Assembly (NCBI GenBank): GCA_963576475.1
Contig: OY754978.1
Location: forward strand, 10,966,799-11,030,798
DNA length: 64,000 nt
Direction of reading: 5' to 3'
DNA from: Molanna angustata
Lineage: Eukaryota > Arthropoda > Insecta > Trichoptera > Molannidae
The translations under genes were made by a program, and so were the position numbers. How positions within the stretch are numbered: position 1 is the first letter of the stretch; each line of letters begins with the position of its first letter. Below are positions 24,463 through 46,600 of this stretch, in pieces. Under the pieces are notes generated by a model. The model saw only the letters and a list, made by a program, of their open reading frames with translations, ran no database searches and was not told the DNA's origin.

Positions 24463-25423
24463 TATCGTATCAAATGATACAGTTGTTTTTCATTTTGGTA
24501 GTTTATTTATTACACTCTGCATATTTATACACTTTTGATAATGGATACACCAATGATTATTCATTTCTACCACAATACTTTCATTTAAAAAGCCATTCTA
24601 AATTACATTTCAATAACTTTTTCATTTTATTTAACAATTATCATTTTCCCAATATTCTAATAACAATTTGTTTATGTATTAATTTATTATTATTTCAATA
24701 TGAAACAAGCACCCGCCCAAGATATCGGAATTTAATCATGGATTTCAAAACAGCGTTGAAAATTCAATCTAAATTATTATCAAAAAATAATAGATTTTCT
24801 CAAAGTTCCGGTAAGTTTGACAGTTTGTGAAATTACTAGTCCTTAGGTAATAATATCTAGAGTAAAATTTCATATAAAAGTATTGTTCAATTAATTTAGA
24901 TACCTATTACATATTTAAACGTTATTTTCGCAGTAAATAATATGAAAATCTAAATCATATTTTGTGTTTCAAATTAAATAAATTAATTAACTTTTATATA
25001 CAGTGTGTTTCGTTTATAAATAAATTAAAATAGAAATACTTTTAGTTTATGAATCTTAGTTTATAGGTATACCTACCTACTAATCATAAAATATTAGAAC
25101 GAAAGTAATAAATAGCTAATTTTTATTCTTTTGATTTTTTTATATAGGTATAATAAATCTACTTTGTTGTATCTATCTGGTAAAGAATTTGTCAAACATT
25201 TATTTGATAGCACAAATTGAATAAATAGTGTTTTCAGAAAGACGATAAACAAAAAGAATTATACTTTTATCAGACAATGAAGTACCCAGAGACCATCTAT
25301 TATATATTTTTTTTCAAAAAATTATAGGAGATTTGGAACATCTTGTTTCAAAAAACGATATATGTCGAGCGAGTATCCGTAGAGCAGAATAGTACAGAGA
25401 TGAAATTACACGGAAAACGGAAA

Positions 25424-25712
25424 GGCTGTGGCCACTTGGGTGCGGGACACTTTGATGCGACGGAAACTTGGGTGCGAACCCACTTGGTTGCGACATACAC
25501 TTGAGTGCGACTTATTATTTTTAAAAATATTTTTGTCTTATATATAAAATAAATTTGTTTTAAATTGGTTTTTATGTAGTTTTTATTGCGACTCGCGTGA
25601 GGCAATTGTGTTATATATTATAATCTCGGACAAATGTTTCCTTCGCATTCGTGTTTGTAGCACCCAAGTGTTCGTCACATCCAAGCGTCCCGCACCCAAA
25701 GTGACCGCAGCC
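25424..25712. mobile_element. MITE with long inverted ends
   Basis: The left end (25424-25485, ggctgtggccacttgggtgc) is matched by an imperfect inverted copy at 25666-25712. The ends are built of repeated acttgggtgcg submotifs. No coding capacity. Flanking 24831-25423 and 25713-26460 are AT-rich with no gene seen. Confidence 0.75.
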
Positions 25713-26461
25713 AAATCTCCTTGACCGCACGGAAAATATCTCGTTATAATTATTTGATTAATAACGGTTATTGTTTATTGTCTCCCGATACTTTTTTTTA
25801 ACTAACAACACAAAACTATTCGTCAAACGAAGTATTTGTTTCGGAAGCAAATACGGATTTGAACAATTCCTAAAACTAAATAGCAATTTATGTATATGTA
25901 AACACTTATAATAATGAATCGATCGAATTTATGTTTGTTGTTTGGGAGTCGTCAGAAAATAATTAAGATGAAAATTGTTATTTGTACACGGCAAAATTAA
26001 CAGGCCTACACATATTCGAGTATACATAATATTATACAACTATTTCATTAATGGCTTTCCGTCTTTGCTCGAAAACCTAATGACCATGTAACCACGTATA
26101 CGACGATGTAATGGCATTCAAATTACAATTCAAATTTTCCATTAAGTGTTTATCCAACTGATCACGTGTAAATGTCTCCATGTGACAATTTTCAAACAAA
26201 GAAATCTACGAAACCTCATAACAATATTTTTTAACGTGTTGTTTCAATATCCCGAGACACGATCGCCTCGAACAAATCTAACTAAAGAAATGTCCTTTGA
26301 AATACACTCATTAAGGTATATATTTTAAAAATGTGATATCTAATGGCTAGACAGTACGTACATACATATAATCATAACTCATTATATTCGGTATGAGTAC
26401 GTATTCTTGTAAAACTCAAAATAGACAAACTTTAACCCATCACGAGTGATAAATATGAGAG

Positions 26462-27400
26462 ATACATACATACATACATACATACCATCACGCCATGTCC
26501 CTTACGGGGTAAGCAGAGAGAATTGAGCGCCATACTTCTCTATTTTTGCACACATTTCTGGCTTCCTTTACATCCATACATCGTCTCATACATGCTCGTC
26601 GATTGTTCAAACTTTTTATGTTTCCTTCTTTCAAAATATCATTCACATGGTCATGCCATCCCTTTCTGGGGTGACCTCTGCTATTCACTCCATCTCTTGC
26701 ACCCATGTTTTTTTTTTTAGTCAGTCGTTCATCGTTCATTCTTTCTATATGTCCAAACCACCTTAAAGCATTCACTTTCATTTTACATATAATATCCTTC
26801 TTTAACTTGCATTCTCTCCTTATGTCCTCATTTTTTATTCTATCATAATATATATCGTTCTATTACATACTCTTCTTAGTGATCTCATTTCTACAGCATT
26901 TATTCTACTTTCGTGTGTTCTTTGCCAGGTCCATGTTTCACTAGCATACGTCAAAGTAGGCACCACAATTGCATTGTGTACTGCAATTTTGGCTTCCTTT
27001 GAGATGCTTGGGTCGGACATTACTGGTCTAAGTGCTCCGTTTATTCTATTCCCTGCCATAACTCTTCTTTCAATATCTTTATCGGGTCTTCCATTCCGTT
27101 CAAACATACTCCCCAAATATAAATATTCCTCAACTTGGACGGGTGTAGGAAGGTGCAAGGTGAACCTGGATAGATGGGGAATGCTGGAGGCGGACCAGGA
27201 CACGGCATGTGAGTGTGGAGAGACGCAGAGTATGTCGCACCTGCTGAGCTGCCCGCTTATGGAGGGAGGGTGCTCTGAAGAGGATTTGTGGCAGGCCAAT
27301 GAAAATGGAATTATGGCTGCAAATTACTGGAGGGACACAGTGTAGGCGGATGACCTTGGACACGGAAATGAAATGAACTTGATAATATTCCTCAACTTGA
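26462..27400 (-). mobile_element. LINE-D C-terminal fragment, with nested insertion
   Basis: The minus strand carries [54 protein letters not shown] and, in a second frame, KVNALRWFGHIERMNDE through ILSAYPVRDMA: the thumb and C-terminus of a non-LTR element. It ends in a (GTAT)n tail at 26462-26485. It is interrupted by a frameshift and small deletion near 26790-26840 and by another LINE at 27138-27383. Sister copies lie at 41118-41620 and 54545-55325. Confidence 0.85.
27138..27383 (+). mobile_element. Nested 5'-truncated Jockey-like LINE tail
   Basis: 246 bp flanked by a perfect 16-bp duplication, aatattcctcaacttg, at 27122-27137 and 27384-27399. The plus strand reads DRWGMLEADQDTACECGETQ, then HLLSCPL and NENGIMAANYWRDTV followed by a stop. 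This is the same C-terminal family as the LINE at 21049-19449. It was inserted into LINE-D, opposite strand. Confidence 0.92.
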
Positions 27401-28170
27401 TGAGAGATAATAATAAAATAAAAAATATTTATTGTTTGAAAACTTCGTTTGTGTGACGTTTTATCTTTTGAATTGGGCTTTGGAGTGACTCGGCACACTC
27501 CGAAGTTACCCGAAGTCGAGCGACTGCCGAAAGACTTCGTCACACACGAAAATGGAAAGTAGTCAGTAATACATTTTTCGCGGTTTTTTCAACTTTGAAG
27601 TAAAAAAAAACACCAACTTAGAGGTTTTGCAGCAAAATATGTACTATATATTTATACATATATGGATTTACTCGGAATTCAGAGTTGAACATTTAGTGTG
27701 TCTATGTGTCGTCGTCGTCGTCCCCTTATAACTTCTGATCCGCATAATGCTCTATGCATTCAGCACCTTTAATATAAAGACTAGTTGCATGTAACACATG
27801 AATTCCAACTATCGATGGCGATAGTATGAATAGTTGAAGAAAACGTACGAAACTAAATCTAAATTATTGAATATTTTGTTTTCCTATACAAAACATGTAT
27901 GTCAAGATAGGATAGGGTGGAGTTTAGTATTTTTTTCCTACCCTGAATAGATAAACAGATTTATGGTATGTATGTTTGAAGCTTAAGTATCAAACTATAC
28001 GAGTCCCAGTAGATATTGTGCCATAAAATTGTATGAAACGATGTCGTTACTAAATTATTCTTTTTCAAAATTTTTTAATGTTTTAGATATACTGCTATGA
28101 TTATTTAATTTTTATAGAAAATTTAATTATCTAGTTACGGTATATAGGCGTTTTACGATATTTTTATTTT

Positions 28171-28863
28171 TACTCCTCACTAACCCAAGGGGATGTAGTG
28201 GGGAGTTATGATTTCGCAATTTAAAGGCTATTTTTTTATTTCAAATTATCAACTAGTATCATGCTGAGATTGTACTCTGAAAGTTTCATCACAATGTATC
28301 TGCGTGTGTGTACTATGTGCTGTGTGCTATGTACGGCGTGTTTATTTTACTTTATCGATTATAGACTAAAGTACTCATTGGATTCTTTTCACATTTTGCC
28401 AATTTGTATATCTGATACTCACTTAGACTCCATTCGATTTTGAAGGATATCTGAATAGCGCTTCTCATTTTTTTAACTATCAAATATTTCAAAGTGACCT
28501 CAAGCTCAAGAAACTTAAAATTTGATTTTTTATTTTCAAATTGGTAAAAAGGCACATCACTTTAATAATAAATTTAAATTGATTAAAGGCACATAAAATG
28601 GCATTGAAGAATTATCAACTATTCATAGGTAATAAAATATTTAAATAAAAAAATAATCACTTTAATAATAAATTTAAATTGATTAAAGGCACATAAAATG
28701 GCATTGAAGAATTATCAACTATTCATAGGTAATAAAATATTTAAATAAAAAAATAATTTAATAAACTCATTTCATGAAAATGCTGAGTATTTCCATACAA
28801 AATTTTAATACTTTATAGAATGAATTGTTAGTGAGGAATTTAGCGTTGGCCACAACCCACTCG
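28171..28863 (+). repeat. Family X, full-length copy
   Basis: Begins tactcctcactaacccaagg and ends gttagtgaggaatttagcgt, then cacaacccactcg. The tcctcactaac at the start recurs inverted as gttagtgagga at 28828-28838. An internal segment of about 106 bp (28556-28661) is duplicated in tandem. No coding frame. It is followed by poly-T. Confidence 0.75.
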
Positions 28864-29469
28864 TTTTTTTTTTTTTTTTTTAAATATAGGATCTTAAAAA
28901 AGTTTGGGAGACCCTTGAAATGTTTCGAAAAAAATGGTTAGAGATTTTGTTTATATTTGTACAAATTTTGAGCGTTCGAATTTCAATTCTTTTTGTGATA
29001 AATGGAAATACAGGGACATGAACAGGATCATAAAATTATATTTAGGTATTCCTATATATTCACATGTCCCAATATAACATAATATGAAGCCGGCCAATAC
29101 TTTATGAATGTACTTATACGTGTAGAAATTAAAGTTAGAATGTACCTATATGATTTTTAATGTTTTTGTTAAATTCAACTTTGTTCATTGGTTTAATGTC
29201 TAAAATTGCAAGGGATCGAAAGGGTTAAAATAAATATAATTAGTAACCATAATAAAATGCTTTGCTAACAACTTACTTTAAAGTTTGTAGGCTTTGAGGG
29301 GTAAGTAATTTCAAACTGATAATACATGCAAGATAAAACACTCAATACAAGCATTTGTGTTGAAAAAAATATTGAATATAAATATTTTGATATAAGTAAA
29401 TGACAACAATATTTGATATGGTTTGAGTTTGTACAATCAACTTTCTTAATATTTATTTTTTATTTTTAT

Positions 29470-29689
29470 TTTAATATTGCTTCTCGGGCAACTAACAGGT
29501 ACTATGTCAAATATTAATTTAACATGCACCCAATAACAAGTTGCCACATTCTGGAGACTTACGATATTAATCGTCTTACAGATCCAGACTGAAAACACAA
29601 TTAGGTAAAAACTGTGTCTCCACCGGGAATCGAACCCGGGACTTTTGGATCAGCAGTCAGATATCTAACCAACTGAGCCACGAAGGCCG
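29470..29689 (-). mobile_element. SINE-B copy
   Basis: On the minus strand, a tRNA-like head ggccttcgtggctcagttgg with B box gggttcgattcccgg and cggtggagacac. The body contains agtctggatctgtaagacg, then aacttgttattgggtgcatg, then an A-rich tail. Confidence 0.85.
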
Positions 29690-30239
29690 ACAAAATACTT
29701 TTAAATATAATATACTTAAGAGGACATATAACGCTAAATCTAGTGACTGAAAACATGATATATTAAAACCGCCTAATGCACTATGAAGTTACGCGTTAGT
29801 AAGGGTAACTATCGCGTGCGTTAATAAAGGTTTATACGTGATTTAAATTATCGGAAACCCAAAATTTGTTGATTTTTTGCATTTTACAAACAAACCTTAG
29901 TTGAAATGAAAAACTTTATCGGTCATTCACTTTGATTTTACGCATTCTTTTAGCATATACAAGATTTATTTCTCTACGACACATAGTTTTGGAGTAATTA
30001 AAAAAAATGCTGTAAAAAGGATATTTTTAATATTTCTTTTAGGGGAATTTAGGCTGAATTTTAAAATTGTGTGACGAACATTCACTAGAGAAATGTTGAA
30101 TACACTTATGCTATTTTTTCTAGAAACGTTCTGTTTAACATATTTGAGGAATTTGATTTGAAATTGGGGTGTTTAGCTTTATATGCCCCCTTAAGAGGTA
30201 GGTACTTTTGGATTTTTTTTTCAAAAAAATGAAAATGTC

Positions 30240-30397
30240 CTTGTTAAACAAGTACATATAGGTACATCTTCCTACGTTCCCTAAAATAAGCATACATGCT
30301 TGTGCTATAGGTGAACGAAATCGGTCGAGGTAGTATTCGAACTCGCGACCACTGGATTACTAGCCCAGCACGCTAACCGCTCTGCCATCGACCCATC
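30240..30397 (-). mobile_element. SINE-A copy
   Basis: Minus-strand head gatgggtcgatggcagagcg, the anticodon-loop equivalent ctagtaa, B box gagttcgaatac, and the body with agcacaagcatgtatg. Confidence 0.85.
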
Positions 30398-30689
30398 TTA
30401 ATGTGTCATAAATAAAGATTTTTAATCATCTTAGTTGGTTATACTGTACAATATAGATTTTATTTAATAATTTAGTGTACGTACAAAGGTGGGTTTACTG
30501 CTAATAGGAAATCTCTTCCGACCAACTCAAGCATTGATAAAAATAAAATACAGCAATTAACAGACTGATCATATTAACGAGGAAAATAAAGAGATAATTG
30601 AAGAACGTTCAAGAATTATTTGATTAATATTGTTTATGAATTTGTATGGATATAATTTGTATGTAATATATATATTTTTTTTTTTTGTT

Positions 30690-31090
30690 TTTATTTTTTT
30701 ATTCCTTATAACTTCTGATCCAATTGATGTACAAAGCTCAAAATTAAAATTTCAGAATACATAGAAAATATTTTAGGCCTACAAAACTTTATACTCTGAA
30801 TTTTGTACTTTGAATTTTTGTTCCAGTCAGGGGATATCAACATTTGAATTTTATTTTATATTTCCAATAAGTTAATATAATAAATTGTTATGTCTATTTA
30901 AACGTGTCTTTCGGGGGATTTTATTGACTCCGTTATACTTCAACACAAACTGCAAACATACATCTATTTGTGACAAGACTTTCAGAATACAATCTCACCA
31001 TGATACTAGTTGAAAACCTGCAATAAAAAAATCCATTGAAAATTTCGAATTCATATATCCCTTTAGGATTGGTGGGTGGAAACTCCCTGA
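30690..31090 (-). repeat. Degenerate family X relative
   Basis: Matches parts of family X in reverse: actttcagaatacaatctca, catgatactagttga and cgaattcatat. The ends are lost. From 31091 to 32054 I see only AT-rich sequence. Confidence 0.45.
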
Positions 31091-32054
31091 CAGACACCTT
31101 TAAAGAGACATAACAATTTATTATACTTTAAAGATGTCTGTTGGGGGTCCAAGTGTCCCGTAGTAAATTTCGAAACCCATCACAACTCAGGGTTCATATT
31201 ATCCAATCGTTGTTACCTGCTGTGGTATCCTTACAGAAAAAATATCAGCCTTTATAAGTATGTATGGGCCCACAGTAAAAAATGACGTCAGTCTAGAATC
31301 GCGAACTCTTACACTATAAATATAATACAGAATTTTTGTTAAGAATTTTTCAAATTACTCACAATCTACTCATTTTTTTTTATTCAGAAATTGAATAAAA
31401 TATTTTAGTTCTGATAAATAATAAATGTACGAAAGGTTGAGAAACACTTGAACCCTTTGGGGTTCATTTATTACACTGCTTGATGTGCCTTGTTTAATAT
31501 TTACTGGGGAAATCGTCAGATGTACCAACTATGTGTGTTGGATTTTGAGAGAAAATCTCGAGAAACTTTTTTTATATATTATACAAGTAGGTACCTACCC
31601 GCCAAACCTCTCAGACCGATCTTTTGAATTTCTCAAATGGCAAGAAACCTTACATACTATTTTCGAGTCTTTTAATTTATTGTGCGAGTAAACACTGGAT
31701 TTTTACCCAGGGAAATTAACCCAAGATCTACCAGCTCACAAAAGTAAATGTATTCAAAAGATGAAATTAGTTCAAGGACCAATTATGCTTGTTATTACAT
31801 AGCATGTGATCATTGTGTCGTCGCCAGTCCACAATTTAAACCTTCGTCTTTAATTTAGTATGTTGTACTTATTGCGATTTAACATTAGTTTATCATCAAT
31901 GTTATGCTTTTTTTATTGCTAGCTTAAATATTTAAATTTGCATTCTTTATATTATAAGAAATATAATTCCCAAACTCACTTGAGCTGGTAATACAAAAGT
32001 TTTTTTAGGAAACGTTGAGCAATCCTATTCCTTTCCATGCACTTAAGACATAGT

Positions 32055-32672
32055 CAAAGAGTATATAATACCTTACGGATAGACATAGTTATAATAATTG
32101 ATTTTAAAGCATTATTTCTTTCCTCGACATTTCTTTTGTTTATTTGCGATATATAGATTTCAAAATTCAGGCGGTTTTTTTTATTTTTTAGTACATTTGG
32201 ATTAAAAAAAAAATTATTACAACATATTATGCATAAAAATAGACAAATTGAAGTGCATGTATATAAGCTAATTAAAATAAACGTGTCTAATTTGCAAAAT
32301 CAGTTTGTTTGAAGCAATTGAAAAGTTTACCTACTGGAGACTTAGGTATAACATTAGTATACCTATCTTTACTAACATTATACCTAAGTCTTATTAATTT
32401 CCCAAATGACCATTACCTTATTCTTTTAATTAATCATTATATGGGTAAAGTACCTACATTATTTGGCCATTTGTATCCGCTTTTAAACCGAATAGGTATC
32501 TTCAAAATAAAATTTTTACATCATTTTATTTTATATTTTCACATAAAACAAATGTTATGTAGGTAAAGTTAATTAAATAAGCCAATGAATCCTGTAAAGC
32601 TTGTAAAAGGCTGTTCTGACTTCATAACAACATTACTTAAGCCCAATATTGTAAGGTATTATATACTCTTTG
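32055..32672. mobile_element. 618-bp element with perfect 22-bp inverted ends
   Basis: The 22 bases at 32055-32076 (caaagagtatataatacc and four more) are repeated exactly inverted at 32651-32672. Inside, a second inverted repeat with gacttaggtataa arms is centred near 32365. No transposase frame is seen. No matching target duplication is obvious in the flanks. The class is unknown. Confidence 0.65.
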
Positions 32673-33139
32673 CCCAATATTAGTCAAAAAATGCTTTTAA
32701 TAGTTTCCATGGTGACCCCATATCAAACACAAACAGTATTTAAAAAGTGAGGTTATGCTATTGATGCATAATTCTGAGATCCTGATTTATTTTAGTATAA
32801 TAAATCACTCAAATGTTAAAGAAGTACATTGAAGATATTTATAACTATAATTTACTAAAAACATATTATCACCTACAATTTTCTAATAACATGTTTGACG
32901 GTAAGATAAACTCATATATGGATAAACCTTTATTTTGAATCATTTCAATTTATATATTATCCACTTTATACCTATCTGAGTGGATTGTATTGATAAAATA
33001 TATGAATTTCATTTATATTTTCATTGTATAGAAATCAATTATATATTTTTTTATTGTAGGACACTTGTTTCTACGACTTGAAACAATCTTTGAAATTCCT
33101 CACTAATATTTATAAGGAAGAACATTATATGAATTAAAC

Positions 33140-42026
<8,887 letters not shown>

Positions 42027-42284
42027 CACTGTTGTGGATCTAATAGATATAAGAAAAAACACAAAGATATATAAATAATTATATTATATTTAATAAACAA
42101 CACTATCAAAATGTTAACATATTCTTTTCATGTCATATACATAAAACATAAATATAAAAATTTTAAATCTAAATAATACAATATTATGATATTCAAAAAT
42201 ATACAATGTATTGCGGGTAGATCACAAGGATAAATGTAATTTTTATTTAGTCAAATTTTGATGCAAACAGTATTTTATTTGTGT

Positions 42285-42430
42285 TTGGCAAGTTTATTGT
42301 CACAATTCTTCTAGCCAACTAGTGTTTCTGTTCAGAGAACCAACAATTGTGAGAAAAATAATTTTTAATAAATCTCTCCCCTTCTGGGAATCAAACCCAG
42401 CAAAGAAGTCAAATAACTATCCAGGTTTTT
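42285..42430 (-). mobile_element. SINE-C copy between BBS2 and ORC1
   Basis: Minus-strand B box gggtttgattcccag and the body with cactagttggctagaag and cttgcc. The rest of 42027-43607 is AT-rich and should hold the convergent 3' UTRs of BBS2 and ORC1. Possible polyadenylation hexamers are present but not decisive. Confidence 0.6.
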
Positions 42431-43607
42431 TTACAAGAATTTTGTTATTTTTAAACAATAATTGTATATTTATTTATTCTAAAGAACTAAAATATGTAGA
42501 AATCCATTGTCATTGTTTCCAAAACACACGTTTATTTCAGGTCGCCTGAAATTGTACAGAAGCTAGAAAGGTGTTATTTTTAGGTTAGTAGCAGTCTACG
42601 ATAGGCCCCCGAAATCATCTGTTTTTTTGCCAGTTAATTCACTTCAGAGTTTAAATCATTAAATCAATGCAGTAATTCTCTCTTAACTCAAATAAAATCA
42701 CACAAGTAGTTATTTTAATTGGACATTAAAAAGGCACTTATTCCACGATACAAATGAAAAATGAGAATGATTAATTTTTTCCTATTTTTGAATATTATAA
42801 TGAATCAAATCTCCCCATTTTACATTTCCAGCATTTATATGATAATTGGATAATACACATATAAAGAATTTTATCAAAAATTTGGTACAAAATGAAATCT
42901 GACAATTTATTCAATCATTATATTAATAATTTTTCTAATTTATAAAAATAATATTGAATTTGAACCTGCAAATGCTCTTCATGGTTATGTTGTGCGTTAA
43001 AAACAGGATATTCCCTACAATTATAGATTCTTTTTCCTCTTTTGTAATTCTTGTAAAAGTTATTTATGTAAATATGCACAAATCCTTAAAAAAAGAGTGT
43101 TTTGTTTAAAATAATTATAGAAAACATGTTTCATTCTACTATATAAATTTCAGATTGTTTTCTTTTACTATTTAGTTTTAAATATGAAATTAGAGGAACT
43201 TAATTTAGGGATATGGCAACACTATTCAGTTTATTTGACTGACAGTAGTACCAACACCATAAAGTGCAATTTTAAGTGAAACGCAGAATACACATTTATT
43301 CATGGTATTGTTAAAAAATAATACTTGATAAATTAATAAAAATCAAGATAAAATTATACTTTTTATAGCTAGATCAAATCCTCATTAATAATGGACACAA
43401 TAAATAACTTGTTTCATATGAATTTTAAAACATTCCATTTTGTTATTTAAATTACAAAATAAAAGTACTATGGTATTTTTTTTTTGTGAAGATCATGCAT
43501 ATTTTTTTAACAAAAGTCACAATTATACATATTTAATATAATTATGCATAAATATCCAGTCAAAATAATAAAAAAATATTATGTATCAATTTAAAAAAAT
43601 ATCATAA

Positions 43608-46600
43608 TTAAATGATACCCAAACTCTGAGTGGCGTAATGGACATCGTCTAAGCTGACATTGAGCAGAACTTTCTGATAGATGTCACTACGAGAGTGTTC
43701 GGCGATGATGAGACGACACGATCCTAGACGAGAGCATATACCAAAGGCTTCAGTAATAGATGGAGACTTGAAACCACCAAAGGCACAGATGGCCTCCAAT
43801 TGCTTGTGTATCATCTCAAATGTTGTTTCTTCTACACCAGTGCGCTGAACCTGGAAAAAAATCAACAGTAAAAATAATCTCAATAAAGACAAAAGATACA
43901 AAAGAGAAAGGCAATCGTTGTTTCATTGAATTCATGAATCCAGGCCCAGGAGCACAGGCGACCAGAGTATCAGCCAGAATAGGCGAGCCACATGGGCTTG
44001 CGACCATGTATGCGGGATTAAGGGGCCCCTTTATGACTCAAGTCACGCTCACCACTCACCCACCAACTTCCGACTGATACTCCACTCCCCTGTGCAACCA
44101 AATCCAATAGGATGCGGACAATGCTGCTTTTACCACCCTATCCAAAAGTTAGTTTATTTTACCTCTAGGGAGACCCAGGTCTTTAAAGTAGGAATATAAA
44201 GATTTTCCAGGCAGGCCTCTCGTCCCCACCTCTACAGCATATATATTCGTGCTAAAGCCATTTTGAACTGTTTTATCTACCAGTTCCCTGTACTTATTTA
44301 GATTGTATTGGTGGTCTTTTGTAAAATTTGTGTCCCATGGAACAGTCAGCTCCACATAAATAACTCTTTTCAATGAAAGAGAGTAAATTGTCAAGTCAGG
44401 CCTAAGAGACGAGATGCAGGAATGTTATATCTCTCTGTTCTCGTATCCATTAAGATATTTCAGTCATCTGACTTCCCAATTATTGATACTAATTTCTTTG
44501 TTATAGGTCTGACTTTTTGTCCTAGTTTTACAAATGTTACAACACCGACAGTTTCCATGTGGTTAATCCTTTGATTGCTCTTGCCACTGCAAGGCTGGAA
44601 TCTTCTCTCACAATTTCAAGCACCTTATAGTGTCTGTATGAGAACCTTCCCTCCTGTAGTGCTACCCTGCAGCCGGCCAAGATATGCCTAGCCGTGCATG
44701 CAGATGTCCCACAGAGGCAGCAACTGTCATTCCTGTTTACATTCCATCGTTTCAAGTTACTCGGGTCTGGGAGCGTACCCTGTATTGAGTAATTTTTTTT
44801 AGAAAAGCGAATACACACCACATACTCTTACATTTATAAACATACCTGAATACAGAGTTTTTTAAATGTGAATATCTTCTTAATCCACCTATGATTACAA
44901 TTGATCCACCTTTGATTACACATGTAAAGAGAGGGGATAGGGAAGGAATACAGTTCATAAACCATACACAGTACTGTGGCAGGTACGGATTAAAGAAAAT
45001 ATTGAACAATAGGGACAGAATGTGTATATTGTGTCGCTGACGTAATTCTACTTACTTTTCATAAGTTAGTGCATGCTTATTTCTTTGTCAAAGGTCGACG
45101 ATGCCTAAAAGAAATGAATGGATTTCTATGGAAACCTAATCAACTCCATGTAGGTTAATACACTTTACACAATTATGTAAATATGAAGTAAATTGTATTT
45201 GTTGTCCTAACAGGGAACACAAATTCCATTACGTCATACGTAACTCGCCTTACACACAAAAACGTTGCAGTAAAACTCGATTTCACATGATAGCTGTTTA
45301 GAAAAAAAATTAAACACTTGTGAAACAAAAAATCATGATAAAGAGAATCCTAAAAATATCAAATTTATCAAATCCTTTAATTCAAACAAACAAAACTTAA
45401 TTAAAATTTAAAATTTACATTACCTCAGCGACAGTAGCTTGCAGGAAGAACTGTTCCATCTTAGAACAAGACTTGATAGCTTGCACCTTTGGACTGGCGA
45501 TCATCTCACTGAGAGCCTGATTGACTTGAACCAGACCGACCTGCTTTCCTTCTCCTACCTCAGCCAACTCCACGGCACGTCGGCAGATGTCCAAAGCACG
45601 ACGGGCATCGCCGGAAACAGCTGCTACTTTTCTGGAAAATGGAATACAAATTAAAAATATATAATTGAAAGAAATGTGAATACTAATTTACTAACATCTG
45701 GCAGAACTATGAAAACCTGTATTTTTTATGGTGACCAGCACGGTATAATACTGTCGTTTGAATTCTGTACTGTATTCTGGGTTTGATTCTCAGAATTTCA
45801 ATATAATATTATTCCCTGAAATGGAAAATTCCATGAGTTGTTGAAAACCTTTGGAAAAGTTGTTGGACTATGTTGTTAATTTATCACAGCTTACAGTAAT
45901 TTTAATGTATTATTGTAACTCTACCTCCTCTTTCTCACACCAGTTTTGACAATATTCAAAGGAAACTCAACATAAATATTTTATAAATATTATTTTATGC
46001 AATCCTGTGGCAATTTCACGATTTAATAGCAATCTCTTGTAGGTTAGAGGTCCTTATTTCTGTTCACAGGTTTATTAAAGGTTCCATGGTCATTAAAGAA
46101 TCTCTAAGAATAACTGACTATACAACATTAAAACAATTCCGCCATTTTCCTATTGAAAATATATTTCTAAAATAAAATATATTATATTTCTGTAATAATA
46201 TATTACTTACACATACCATATGAAAAGGATTCGAGGGCAAAGAAAGATTTCGAATTGGAAAACAAAATCAGAAAACGAATAGAATTTTTAAATACATACC
46301 TGGCAACCAACTGAACAGCATCAGAATTGAATGCTCCCGTATCAGCTAACCTTGCTGACACAATATTCTGCAGTTGAATGAATGTATAGGGTTGAAATGT
46401 TAATCTAAAATAAACAAAACATAAACTATTATTTACTACAGCAAAGAGTTAAGAAAAATAAATGTATATAATGATAATGAACATTAAAAAAACATATATA
46501 AGAAAAATATAAATAACAAGATGGGTCGACGGCAGAGCGGTTAGCGCACTAGGCTAGAAATCCAGTGGTTGCGAGTTCGAATCCTGCCTCGACCGATTTC

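Noticed and set aside
24738..24811. Possible first exon: ATG GAT TTC AAA..., ending in a perfect GTAAGT donor
   Set aside because: No downstream exon with compatible phase and recognisable protein was found, and 24 codons match no family I know.
26230..26318. Exon-like frame ending NLTKEMSFEIHSLR before GTATAT
   Set aside because: No recognised homology and no convincing acceptor; it could be chance in AT-rich sequence.
29610..29689. Possible functional tRNA on the minus strand
   Set aside because: It is the head of SINE-B, with four other copies; the anticodon arm is not well paired.
33066..33088. Imperfect palindrome ttgtttc...gaaacaa upstream of BBS2, considered as an RFX X-box
   Set aside because: Half-site spacing is too wide for the X-box consensus used by ciliary genes.
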